Shown here: positions 7,486-14,706 of the stretch, one piece after another
Numbering within the stretch: the first letter of the stretch is position 1
Layout of the letters: each line of letters starts with the position of its first letter
DNA from: CAYVQE01 sp964633205
GTDB taxonomy: Bacteria > Myxococcota > B64-G9
Direction of reading: 5' to 3'
Length of the DNA stretch: 27,880 nt
Assembly (NCBI GenBank): GCA_964633205.1
Contig: CAZWFN010000076.1
Coordinates: 1-27,880, forward strand
Made by a program: the position numbers and the translations under genes
Notes under the pieces: model-generated
Seen by the model: the letters and a program-made list of their open reading frames with translations, nothing else
Databases searched by the model: none
What the model was told of the DNA's origin: nothing

Positions 7486-9113
7486 GCCAAGCTCGGAATT
7501 GGGACGCCACCGTCGACCTGGTGGTGGTGGGCCTCGGCGCTGCCGGTGCCTGCGCCGCCATCGAGGCGGCCGCGGCCGGCGCTCGGGTGTTGGCGGTGGA
7601 CCGCTTCGACGGCGGTGGTGCGACCCGCCGCTCGGGCGGTGTCATCTACGCCGGGGGTGGCACCCGCTTGCAGCGCCGACACGGCTTCGACGACGACGTG
7701 CAGCGGATGCTGGCCTACATCGAGGCCGAAGCCGATGACGTGGTCGACCGGGCGGTGCTGCGGGCGTTCTGCGAGCGCAGCCGCGAGAACATCGACTGGC
7801 TCGAAAGGCAGGGCGTCGAGTTCGGCGAGGCTTTTTTTCCCGGCAAGGCCACCGAGCCGCCGGCCGGGGTGGGCCTGTACTACTCGGGCAACGAGTGGCA
7901 GATCGAGCGCGACAGGCCGCCGCCGCCGCGGGGGCACGTGCCCGACGGGGGCGGGCGCAACGGCCGGGTGCTCTACGAGGCTCTCAGCCGGGCCGCGGTC
8001 GCGGCCGGGGTGCAGATCAGGAGCTGGACGCGGGCGGTCGAGTTGGTGACCGACGAGAGCGGCGCTGTGGTCGGCGCCGTGCTCGAGGCCCAGCGGCCCG
8101 ATCCGCTGCTGCGCGCGGCGCAGCGCGGCTTGCTGGCTGCGGCCGGCCTGCAGCGACGTCTGGGCCCGGTGCTGGCGCGGCTGGAGCGAAGCGGCGGGCG
8201 CCGCCAGCGGGTGCGCGCGCGGGGCGGGGTGGTGCTGGCCAGCGGCGGTTTCGTCTATGCGGCCGGGCGCATGCGCCGACGGGCGCCGGCCTTCGCCGGC
8301 TGCATGCCCCTGGGAACTCCGGGTGACGACGGCGCGGCCTTGCGGTTGGGCGCGGCGGTGGGCGCCGCCAGCGGCGAGCTGGACGTCTGCGCCGCGCTGC
8401 GCTTCATCAGCCCGCCCGAGGCGTTCAGCCACGGGCTGTTGGTCGACTCCAGCGGCCAGCGTTTCTGCGACGAGAGCCGCTACGGCGCCAGCCTGGGCCG
8501 GGCCATCGCCGGGCGGCCCGGCGGTCGGGCCTGGCTGATCATCGACGCCGAGCTGCGGCGCCGGGTGCTGGACGAGTTGGCCGCGGCCGCCAAGCCCTGG
8601 CGCCAATCTCCGGCTGCGCTGCTCAGCGGCCGCAGCAACGCCCTGCTGTTTCTACACCTGACCGGCCGCACCCAGCTGCACCTCAACCGGGTGCGGGCGC
8701 CGGACCCGCAGCGGCTGGCCCGCAAGCTGGGCCTGCCGGAAGCGGCGCTGGCGCGCACCCTCGAGCAGCACAACCGGGCGCTGGCGGCCGGCCGGCCCGA
8801 TGATCAGGGCAAGCCCGACCGCTTCCGGGCCCCGGTCACCGAGCCGCCCTTCGAAGCGCTGGCTTGCCATCTGGAGCATCCGCTGCTGTTGACCCCGTGC
8901 TTCACCCTGGGCGGTCTGCGCACCGATCCGCTGACCGGTCGGGTGCTGGCCAGCCGCGACGGCCGGCCCATCGCCGGGCTCTACGGCGCCGGCCGGGCCG
9001 CGGTGGGGGTCTGCTCGCGCTCCTACGTCAGCGGCCTGTCGCTGGCCGACTGCGTGTTCAGCGGCCGCAACGCCGGCCGCCACGCGGCCGAGCGGGCCGC
9101 GTCCGCTCGCTGA
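7479..9113 (+). CDS. FAD-dependent oxidoreductase (FAD_binding_2; KstD/fumarate-reductase flavoprotein-like)
   Basis: A 544-residue flavoprotein. The N-terminal dinucleotide motif VVGLGAAGACAAIEAA is followed by the FAD-contacting GGATRRSGGVIYAGGG. The cap-domain signature LLVDSSGQRFCDES is present, and the C-terminal YVSGLSLADCVFSGRNAG resembles 3-ketosteroid dehydrogenase-type proteins. It probably introduces or reduces a C=C bond, or passes electrons, but the substrate is unknown. Two adjacent GTG codons (7479 and 7482) follow a GGAGG at 7467-7471, and either could start the protein; both overlap the RACo stop. Coupling to RACo suggests it could supply electrons to corrinoid activation or act on the demethylated product. 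Both ideas are inference. Confidence 0.87.
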   Translation: MVSQARNWDATVDLVVVGLGAAGACAAIEAAAAGARVLAVDRFDGGGATRRSGGVIYAGGGTRLQRRHGFDDDVQRMLAYIEAEADDVVDRAVLRAFCERSRENIDWLERQGVEFGEAFFPGKATEPPAGVGLYYSGNEWQIERDRPPPPRGHVPDGGGRNGRVLYEALSRAAVAAGVQIRSWTRAVELVTDESGAVVGAVLEAQRPDPLLRAAQRGLLAAAGLQRRLGPVLARLERSGGRRQRVRARGGVVLASGGFVYAAGRMRRRAPAFAGCMPLGTPGDDGAALRLGAAVGAASGELDVCAALRFISPPEAFSHGLLVDSSGQRFCDESRYGASLGRAIAGRPGGRAWLIIDAELRRRVLDELAAAAKPWRQSPAALLSGRSNALLFLHLTGRTQLHLNRVRAPDPQRLARKLGLPEAALARTLEQHNRALAAGRPDDQGKPDRFRAPVTEPPFEALACHLEHPLLLTPCFTLGGLRTDPLTGRVLASRDGRPIAGLYGAGRAAVGVCSRSYVSGLSLADCVFSGRNAGRHAAERAASAR

Positions 9114-9159
9114 TCGCCGGGCGGGGCAAAGCGGTGGTTTCCTTTTTTTCACCCGGCGA
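9114..9159 (+). terminator. Possible hairpin after the corrinoid operon
   Basis: An 8-bp perfect inverted repeat (TCGCCGGG 9114-9121 with CCCGGCGA 9152-9159) begins directly after the TGA at 9111-9113. The 30-nt loop contains a run of seven T (9143-9149). The T-run is inside the loop rather than after the stem, so it is not a classic intrinsic terminator. It may mark the operon end or be a processing site. Confidence 0.35.
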
Positions 9160-9163
9160 CGTG

Positions 9164-9169
9164 TAGTAT
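9164..9169 (+). promoter_or_regulatory. Possible -10 element (TAGTAT) for the glutamine-synthetase-like gene
   Basis: TAGTAT (4 of 6 to consensus, inside GTGTAGTATACC) stands out in very GC-rich DNA, about 127 nt before the ATG at 9296. The -35 position falls in a pyrimidine run and is not convincing. If used, it gives a leader of roughly 120 nt containing the hairpin at 9241-9276. Confidence 0.3.
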
Positions 9170-9240
9170 ACCTGGGCGGCGCTGACCGGGGGGCGAGATC
9201 AAGGCTACCCGCCCGCCGGGCGGGGGCGAGAACCGAGCTG

Positions 9241-9276
9241 GAAGCTCCTGTGGCGCATTGTCGGTCGAGGAGCTTC
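9241..9276 (+). promoter_or_regulatory. Leader hairpin before the glutamine-synthetase-like gene
   Basis: An 8-bp perfect inverted repeat, GAAGCTCC (9241-9248) with GGAGCTTC (9269-9276), encloses a 20-nt loop. It ends 4-5 nt before the purine-rich ribosome site (GAGAGAGGA, 9281-9289). The position suggests a role in translation control or mRNA stability. I do not recognise a known riboswitch or glnA RNA consensus in it. Confidence 0.45.
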
Positions 9277-9295
9277 GGGAGAGAGAGGACGGGAC

Positions 9296-10843
9296 ATGGC
9301 AGGCACGGAATTCGGTTATGCGCTCTCCAACCCGCTGGCCAGGCTGCTCGACAAGCCGCGCCAGGACTTCAACCGGCGCGATCTGATGCAGCTGATCGAG
9401 CAGCAGGGCATCGAGCGTTTCGGCTTCCACTACACCGCGCTCGACGGCAAGCTCAAGGAACTCAAGATCCCGATCATCTCGCGCTCCGGGGCCGAGCTGG
9501 TCCTGGCCGAGGGCGAGCGGGTCGACGGCTCGTCGCTGTTCAAGGGCATGGTCGATGCGGCTTTGTCCGACCTGTACGTGGTCCCGCTCTACCGCAGCGC
9601 CTTTTTGAACCCCTTCGAGGGCAAGAGCCTGGATTTCATCTGCCGCTACGTCACCAAGGACGGCGAGCTGGCGCCCTTCGCTCCGGACACCATCCTGATC
9701 AACGCCAGCCGGCGCTTCCGCGAGCGCACCGGGCTCGATCTCTACACCATGGGCGAGCTGGAGTTCTTCCTGATCGGCGAGGATCCCAAGGGCATCTTCA
9801 CCGCCCAGAAGCAGCACGGCTACCACGCCGCTTCACCTTTCATCAAGAGCGGCCCCATCCTCAACGAGATGATCCACCACATCACCCAGATCAGCGGCGA
9901 CGTGAAGTACGCCCACAGCGAGGTGGGCTACATCGACGCCATCCGCTCCAACCTGCCCGAGATCGAAGGCAAGTGCGGCGAGCAGCTCGAGATCGAGTAC
10001 CTGCCGCGGCCCATCGAGGAGGCGGCCGACAACCTGGTGCTGGGACGCTGGCTGATCCGCAACATCGCCTACCGCAACGGCTGCGTGGCCACCTTCGCGC
10101 CCAAGATAGAGGAGGGTGTGGCCGGCAATGGCATGCATGTCCACATCGCCGCCATGCGCGAGGGCCGCAACGTGATGACCGACGAATCCGGCGAGCTGTC
10201 GGCCGCCGCCCGCAAGCTGATCGGCGGGCTGTGTCGCTACGCCGGCTCGCTGACCGCTTTCGGCAACACGGTCTCGTCGGCCTACCTGCGGCTGGTGCCC
10301 AACCAGGAGGCGCCGACGCGCATCTGCTGGAGCGATCTGAACCGCAGCGCCATGATCCGGGTGCCGCTGGGCTGGTCGCGGGTGTCCAACCTGGCCCGGC
10401 TGGTCAACCCTGAGGAGAGCGAGGGGGTGGAGCGGGCCGGCGAGCGGCAGACGGTGGAGCTGCGCAGCCCGGACGGCAGCGCGGTGGTGCACCTGCTGCT
10501 GGCCGGCATCGCCATGGCCGCCGAGTGGGGTTCGGCCGAGGCCGAGGCCGATGAGCTGACCGAGCAGCTCTACGTCCAGGGCAACATCTTCGAGGATCAG
10601 GCCCTGCTGGATCGGCTGCCCAAGCTGCCCGGCTCCTGCGAGGCCTCCGGCCGGATGCTGGACGAGCAACGCGAGCTCTACCAGCGCGGCGGGGTCTTTC
10701 CGGACAGCGTCATCGACTGGATGGTCGGCCGGCTGACCGGCCAGGCCGACGCCGAGATGAACCAGCGCCTGGCCGACATGCCGGCCGAGGATCGGCTGCA
10801 CGAGACGCGGCGCATCATGCACCGCTGCCTGCACGAGCAGTGA
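9296..10843 (+). CDS. Glutamine synthetase family protein (GS type I fold)
   Basis: A 515-residue member of the GlnA superfamily, which forms gamma-glutamyl amides from glutamate, ATP and ammonia or an amine. Metal and substrate motifs are present: GERVDGSS in the N-terminal beta-grasp region, GELEFFLI (two metal Glu), HSEVG (E209), EQLEIEYLP, GNGMHVHI, NRSAMIRVP (two Arg) and VELRSPDGSA. About 15 extra residues separate HSEV (E209) from the second metal Glu (E232) compared with the compact HHEVAPGQHE arrangement of typical GS-I. It may be ordinary glutamine synthetase or a gamma-glutamyl-amine ligase. Its place after a methylamine-type cassette makes the latter attractive but unproven. Translation starts after GAGAGAGGA at a 6-nt spacing. 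Confidence 0.88.
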   Translation: MAGTEFGYALSNPLARLLDKPRQDFNRRDLMQLIEQQGIERFGFHYTALDGKLKELKIPIISRSGAELVLAEGERVDGSSLFKGMVDAALSDLYVVPLYRSAFLNPFEGKSLDFICRYVTKDGELAPFAPDTILINASRRFRERTGLDLYTMGELEFFLIGEDPKGIFTAQKQHGYHAASPFIKSGPILNEMIHHITQISGDVKYAHSEVGYIDAIRSNLPEIEGKCGEQLEIEYLPRPIEEAADNLVLGRWLIRNIAYRNGCVATFAPKIEEGVAGNGMHVHIAAMREGRNVMTDESGELSAAARKLIGGLCRYAGSLTAFGNTVSSAYLRLVPNQEAPTRICWSDLNRSAMIRVPLGWSRVSNLARLVNPEESEGVERAGERQTVELRSPDGSAVVHLLLAGIAMAAEWGSAEAEADELTEQLYVQGNIFEDQALLDRLPKLPGSCEASGRMLDEQRELYQRGGVFPDSVIDWMVGRLTGQADAEMNQRLADMPAEDRLHETRRIMHRCLHEQ

Positions 10844-10859
10844 GCCGACGAGCCCCCGA

Positions 10860-10896
10860 ATTCAGCGCACCAGCAGGCCGGCACCGTCGACCAGCT
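10860..10896. repeat. Vestigial copy of the stress-gene 3' end (direct repeat copy 1)
   Basis: This 37-bp stretch matches 10944-10980 at about 32 of 37 positions. Read on the - strand it encodes LVDGAGLLVR and a stop, against LVDGAILLVR and a stop in the intact gene. Weaker similarity continues for about 15 more bases and is then interrupted by an in-frame TAG. It looks like a decayed remnant of a second, once-tandem copy of the universal-stress-like gene. Confidence 0.65.
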
Positions 10897-10903
10897 ATCT
10901 CCA

Positions 10904-10926
10904 GCCCCCGCTCTTTGGGCGGGGGC
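10904..10926. terminator. Bidirectional GC-rich hairpin between convergent genes
   Basis: GCCCCCGC (10904-10911) and GCGGGGGC (10919-10926) form an 8-bp perfect stem with a 7-nt loop. It lies between the convergent glutamine-synthetase-like (+) and universal-stress-like (-) genes. There is no U-tract on either side, so termination may be weak or factor-assisted. Confidence 0.55.
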
Positions 10927-10943
10927 CTGTCGCGCGGGAACGG

Positions 10944-10980
10944 ATTCAACGCACCAGCAGGATGGCGCCGTCGACCAGGT
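10944..10980. repeat. Direct repeat copy 2 (end of intact stress-like gene)
   Basis: The intact partner of the repeat at 10860-10896, offset by 84 bp. It includes the stop codon (10946-10948 on the complement) and the last ten codons of the universal-stress-like gene. Both copies keep the same orientation, with the terminator hairpin between them. Confidence 0.65.
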
Positions 10981-11809
10981 CTTCCAGGCAGGGGGGGCGG
11001 GGGGTGGTGAGCAGCGGCAGGTCGGCCGGCAGACACCACAGCGCCCCGGGCAGGTCCGCGGCCAGCGCCTGGATGCGGCCGATGGCGGTGATGCGCGGTG
11101 TGGCGCCCAGATCCTCGGCCCGGCCGCGCACCTCCAGCCGCTGGCGCGCCGCGCGCGCCTCGGCGGCCGCCAGCAGCCGCCGGGCGCGGGCCGCATCGGC
11201 CCCCAGCGCCTGGATCACCAGCGGCCGCTGGATGCGTTCGGCCAGCTCGGCGCAGAAGCCGAGGGCGCGTTCGGACAGCGGGGTCTCGGCCAGGGTGACC
11301 ACCACCGGGCCCAGCGGCTCGACTCCGGGCCGCAGCAGCAGCAGCGGCCGGCCGGCGCGGGCGGCGGCCTCCAGCGCCGCGGCCGCCACGCACTGCGGCC
11401 GGGCCAGCGGCCGGGCGGCGGTCAGCGCCACCAGCAGATCGATGTCACCAGCGGCCGCCGCCACCGCGGCCCGCTTGCGCCCGCGCACCACCCGGAAGCG
11501 CCAGCTCACCCGCGCCCGGCCCACCGTCTGCGCCAGGGCCCGCTGGGCGTCGGCGGCCAGCGCCCGCAGCGTGCGGCGCAGGGCGCCGGCCTCGATCGGG
11601 GCGGTGGTGGCGGTGCGCAGGTTGATCTCGCGCAGGAAGGCGAGCTCGGCGCTGCGCAGCAGATCGTCGTCCTCGATGAACAGGGCGTCGACCTCGGCCC
11701 GCAGGTGCGCGGCCAGGTCGGCGACCAGCTGCAGCTGCACCGGGTCACAGCGGGCCGCATCCAGCGCCAGCAGGATGCGCCGGCCGGCGGTGGCCAGGGC
11801 CGCGCTCAT
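10946..11809 (-). CDS. Universal-stress-protein-like protein (two tandem Usp-like halves)
   Basis: A 287-residue protein with two Usp-like alpha/beta halves. One starts with RRILLALDAARCD (about residue 9) and contains VDALFIEDDDLLR, and the other starts with LGPVVVTLAETPLSERAL (about residue 180). The nucleotide-binding G-x2-G-x9-G(S/T) signature is not evident in either half, so it may not bind ATP. The start codon overlaps the stop of the Lon-like gene (ATGA), so the two are translationally coupled. I infer a stress or regulatory partner of the protease. A fragment of a second copy of its 3' end lies downstream. High GC and Ala/Arg/Leu richness make detailed homology uncertain. Confidence 0.72.
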   Translation of the reverse strand: MSAALATAGRRILLALDAARCDPVQLQLVADLAAHLRAEVDALFIEDDDLLRSAELAFLREINLRTATTAPIEAGALRRTLRALAADAQRALAQTVGRARVSWRFRVVRGRKRAAVAAAAGDIDLLVALTAARPLARPQCVAAAALEAAARAGRPLLLLRPGVEPLGPVVVTLAETPLSERALGFCAELAERIQRPLVIQALGADAARARRLLAAAEARAARQRLEVRGRAEDLGATPRITAIGRIQALAADLPGALWCLPADLPLLTTPRPPCLEDLVDGAILLVR

Positions 11810-14241
11810 GGGCCGGGCTCCGGTTCGCGGGCCGCGGCGGTGAACTGGCGGGCGCGGTCGGCCATCTGGTCGAGGCGCCGCTGGACGCGGGCGTTGATGC
11901 TGTCGGCCGGCCAGCCGCCGTCGGCCTGGCGCTCGCCGGCCGGCAGGCCGGTGAGCAGCTCGATGCCCTGGTCGATGGTCTCGACCGGGATGACCGCAAA
12001 CCGGCCGTCCGCCACCGCCTGGCGCACGTCGCGGCGCAGCATCAGGTGGATGGTGTTGCTGGCCGGGATCAGCACCCCCTGATCGCCGGTCAGACCGGCG
12101 GCGCGGCAGACGTCGAAGAAGCCCTCGATCTTCTCGTTGACCCCGCCGATGGCCTGCACCCGGCCGTGCTGATCGACCGAGCCGGTGACCGCCAGGCCCT
12201 GGCGCAGCGGGGTATCGGCCAGGGCCGACAGCAGCGCGTAGAGCTCGGCCGATGACGCGCTGTCGCCGTCGACCCCGCCGTAGGATTGCTCGAACACCAG
12301 GCTGGCCGACAGGGCGAAGGGCCGATCGCCGGCGAAACGCGCGCCCAGAAAGCCGGCCAGGATCAGCACCCCCTTGGAGTGCAGCGGTCCGCCGAGGGCC
12401 ACCTCGCGCTCGATGTCGGTCACCTCGCCCTTGCCCAGGCGCACCCGGGCGGTGATCCGATTGGGCTGGCCGAAGGCGAAACCGCCAAGCTGCAGCACCG
12501 ACAGGCCGTTGACCTGCCCGGTGCGTTCGCCGCTGGTGGCGATGCGCACCGTGCCGCGGGCGATCTGCTCCTGGGAACGCTCGCGCACGCGATCGGCGCG
12601 GTGGATCTGGGCGGCCACCGCGCGCTCGACGTCGTCGCCGGTGACCTGGTCGCGCTCGGCCTGGGCGGCCCAGTGATCGGCTTCGCACAGCAGGTCGACC
12701 AGGTCGCCCATGCGGATCGAGAGCCGCTCCGCATCGGCCGCCAGCCGCGAGGAGCGCTCGATGATCCGCGCCACCGCCTGCGGGGTGAACGGCAGCAGCT
12801 CATGGCGCCGGGCCAGGGTGGCCACCAGGCGGGCGTAGAGCTGGTCGTTCTCGGGTTTGCGCGGCATGCGATCGTCGAAGTCGACCTGGACCTTGAACAG
12901 CTCGGGGAAGTCGGGGTCGAGCTGCGACAGCAGGTAGTAGATCAGGCGCTCGCCGACCAGCACCACCTTGGCCTCGAGCTGGATCGCCTCGGGTTCCAGG
13001 GTGATGGTGCTGATCAGGCTCAGTTGCTGGCCGATCGACTCGATGCGGACCTGGCCGGCGCGCAGGGTGCGCTTGAGGTTGTCCCAGGCCAGCGGCTGGG
13101 TCAGCAGCTTGTTGGCGTCCAGGATCAGGGTGCCGCCGTTGGCCCGGTGCAGGGCGCCGGCGCGGATCAGCTGATGATCGGTTACCAGGGCGCCGAACTC
13201 GGTGCGGTGCTCGACGCGTCCGAGCAGGTTCTGCAGGCTGGGGTGGTCCTCGTAGATCACCGGGGCGCCCTGGGTCTCGGCGTTGTCGACCAGCAGGTTG
13301 ACCCGGTAGCGATCGAGCGGATCCGACTTCTGCATCCCGGGCGGCAGCGCGACCCCCGGCGGTGGGCCCGGTTGCTGCTTCTGCTCCTTGCTGGGCAAAA
13401 AGTCCTCGGCCCGGTCGACCACGTCGGCGGCCAGGGCCTCGATGTAGGCGGTGACCGGTTCCAGATCGGCGTAGGCCTGCTTCAGCTCGGCCAGCAGCTT
13501 GTCGATCGCGAAGGAGACCACCTCGCGGTGAAGCGCGCGGACCTTCTCGCGCTGCTCCTTCTCCCAGGCCGGCAGCCGGCCGGCGATGTCGCGCACTTCC
13601 TTCTCGAGCTCCTCGATGTCGCGTTTGATGCGTTCCTGCTCCTGCTCGGGCAGCTTGCGGAACTCCTCGGGCGGCAGCACCTCGCCGTCGCGCACCGGGG
13701 CCAGGGCCATGCCGTTGGGGGTGTTGATCGGCGCGATGTCCTTGTCCTTGGCCCGCTGCTGGATAGCATCGAAGTCTTGCTGGTGTTTGTCCTTGAACTC
13801 CTGCTCCAGCGCCTGGCGCCGGTTGCGGTAGTCGTCGGACTCGAACGCGGCCGGGATGGCCGCGTCCAACTCGTCGATCAGCTCCTCCACCTGGCGCTGG
13901 AAGACGGCGCCGCGGCCGGCCGGCAGCTGCAGCGCCCGGGGCCGGTTGGCGTCCTTGAAGTCGCGCACGTAGCACCAGTCGTGCGGCCGCGGCCGGTCGG
14001 CCGAGACCCGTTCCAGGTACTGGCGCACCACGCTGTGCTTGCCGGTTCCGGGCGGGCCGAGCACGAACAGGTTGTAGCCCTGGTGGCGGATGTCGATGCC
14101 GAAGGCGATCGCCTCGACGGCCCGCTGCTGGCCGATGACCCGCTCCAGGTCCTCCAGCTCGGCGGTGGAGTCGAAGTCGAACTGCTCCGGATCGCAGGCG
14201 CGGTAGAGGGCATCGGCGGGAAGGGCAGTGGGTGGGGGCAT
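11806..14241 (-). CDS. Lon-like ATP-dependent protease (COG1067 / AAA_32 type)
   Basis: An 811-residue Lon-related protease without the LAN N-domain. The AAA region begins near residue 55, with P-loop GPPGTGKHS (62-70), where the residue after Lys68 is His instead of Ser/Thr. A charged coiled-coil insert covers about residues 160-280. The HRANGGTLILDANKLL block is the Walker B-like region of this subfamily. The C-terminal Lon domain carries the Ser-Lys dyad: S661 in DGDSAS and K704 in NEKIEGF. Their spacing of 43 equals that in E. coli Lon. The start at 14241 follows GGAG at about 9 nt. It sits between the zinc-ribbon gene (37 nt upstream) and the overlapping stress-like gene, forming one operon. 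Its likely role is degrading damaged or regulatory proteins. Confidence 0.9.
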   Translation of the reverse strand: MPPPTALPADALYRACDPEQFDFDSTAELEDLERVIGQQRAVEAIAFGIDIRHQGYNLFVLGPPGTGKHSVVRQYLERVSADRPRPHDWCYVRDFKDANRPRALQLPAGRGAVFQRQVEELIDELDAAIPAAFESDDYRNRRQALEQEFKDKHQQDFDAIQQRAKDKDIAPINTPNGMALAPVRDGEVLPPEEFRKLPEQEQERIKRDIEELEKEVRDIAGRLPAWEKEQREKVRALHREVVSFAIDKLLAELKQAYADLEPVTAYIEALAADVVDRAEDFLPSKEQKQQPGPPPGVALPPGMQKSDPLDRYRVNLLVDNAETQGAPVIYEDHPSLQNLLGRVEHRTEFGALVTDHQLIRAGALHRANGGTLILDANKLLTQPLAWDNLKRTLRAGQVRIESIGQQLSLISTITLEPEAIQLEAKVVLVGERLIYYLLSQLDPDFPELFKVQVDFDDRMPRKPENDQLYARLVATLARRHELLPFTPQAVARIIERSSRLAADAERLSIRMGDLVDLLCEADHWAAQAERDQVTGDDVERAVAAQIHRADRVRERSQEQIARGTVRIATSGERTGQVNGLSVLQLGGFAFGQPNRITARVRLGKGEVTDIEREVALGGPLHSKGVLILAGFLGARFAGDRPFALSASLVFEQSYGGVDGDSASSAELYALLSALADTPLRQGLAVTGSVDQHGRVQAIGGVNEKIEGFFDVCRAAGLTGDQGVLIPASNTIHLMLRRDVRQAVADGRFAVIPVETIDQGIELLTGLPAGERQADGGWPADSINARVQRRLDQMADRARQFTAAAREPEPGP

Positions 14242-14278
14242 GCGAACGTCTCCAGCGGACGGGACCGATGCCGCCCGA

Positions 14279-14557
14279 TCAGCGTTTGATGGTGTCGGGG
14301 CCCCGGCCGGTGGTCTTGCGGTAGACCCCGGGTTTGTCCTTGCGGTACTGGGTGAAGCCCTTGGCGGCCAGGTTCTGCTCCGACAACACATCCCGCGGCC
14401 GGGTCGAGATATTGGGCGCCGAGATCAAGCGCCGGCAGCGGGCGCCGCACTCCGGACAGCGCTGCAGCGGCGCGTCGTCGAATGACTGCAGCAGCTCGAA
14501 GCCGCCGCGGCAATGGGCACAGCCCTGTTCCAGCGTCTCGTACTCGTACAGCGGCAT
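14279..14557 (-). CDS. FmdB-type zinc-ribbon protein
   Basis: A 92-residue protein beginning MPLYEYET, the classic FmdB/CxxC_CXXC_SSSS opening. The zinc ribbon is C13-x2-C16 and C34-x2-C37, with an extra C41. The C-terminal half is a basic, probably disordered tail (FTQYRKDKPGVYRK). These small proteins occur widely, and their function is poorly defined (putative regulators). It is the first gene of the operon that continues into the Lon-like protease 37 nt on. GGAAGG lies 6 nt before the ATG, and a good promoter lies upstream. Confidence 0.87.
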   Translation of the reverse strand: MPLYEYETLEQGCAHCRGGFELLQSFDDAPLQRCPECGARCRRLISAPNISTRPRDVLSEQNLAAKGFTQYRKDKPGVYRKTTGRGPDTIKR

Positions 14558-14598
14558 GACGTCCTTCCAGCCATTATCGGCTCGGGCGACTGTATCCG

Positions 14599-14627
14599 AA
14601 TGTAGGCCAGCCCCGGCGGTCTGTAAA
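14599..14627 (-). promoter_or_regulatory. Sigma70-type promoter of the zinc-ribbon/Lon/stress operon
   Basis: Read on the - strand, TTTACA (14627-14622, 5 of 6 to TTGACA) is followed by exactly 17 nt and TACATT (14604-14599, 4 of 6 to TATAAT). Transcription would start near 14592, giving a leader of about 35 nt with the GGAAGG ribosome site before the ATG at 14557. This is among the better promoter matches in the window. Confidence 0.6.
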
Positions 14628-14670
14628 CCCGATCGGCGGATCGACGGCTGAAGACAGCAGTGGCGACCGC

Positions 14671-14700
14671 TTGTGTCGTGGCGCCGGGCCAACGTATGCT
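14671..14700 (+). promoter_or_regulatory. Possible promoter of the lipoprotein gene
   Basis: TTGTGT (14671-14676) and TATGCT (14695-14700) are separated by 18 nt, each 4 of 6 to consensus. The -10 ends 6 nt before the ATG at 14707, so transcription would start at or next to the start codon. No ribosome-binding sequence fits in the gap, which favours a leaderless message. Confidence 0.4.
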
Positions 14701-14706
14701 CGGGGC

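Noticed and set aside
9170..9295. Known riboswitch (cobalamin, glnA or THF type) in the glutamine-synthetase-like leader
   Set aside because: None of the conserved core sequences I know for those classes is visible; only simple hairpins are present.
12286..14289. 667-codon + strand open frame opposite the Lon-like protease
   Set aside because: Low-complexity, Gly/Val/Leu/Gln-rich translation. The - strand encodes a full protease with catalytic residues.
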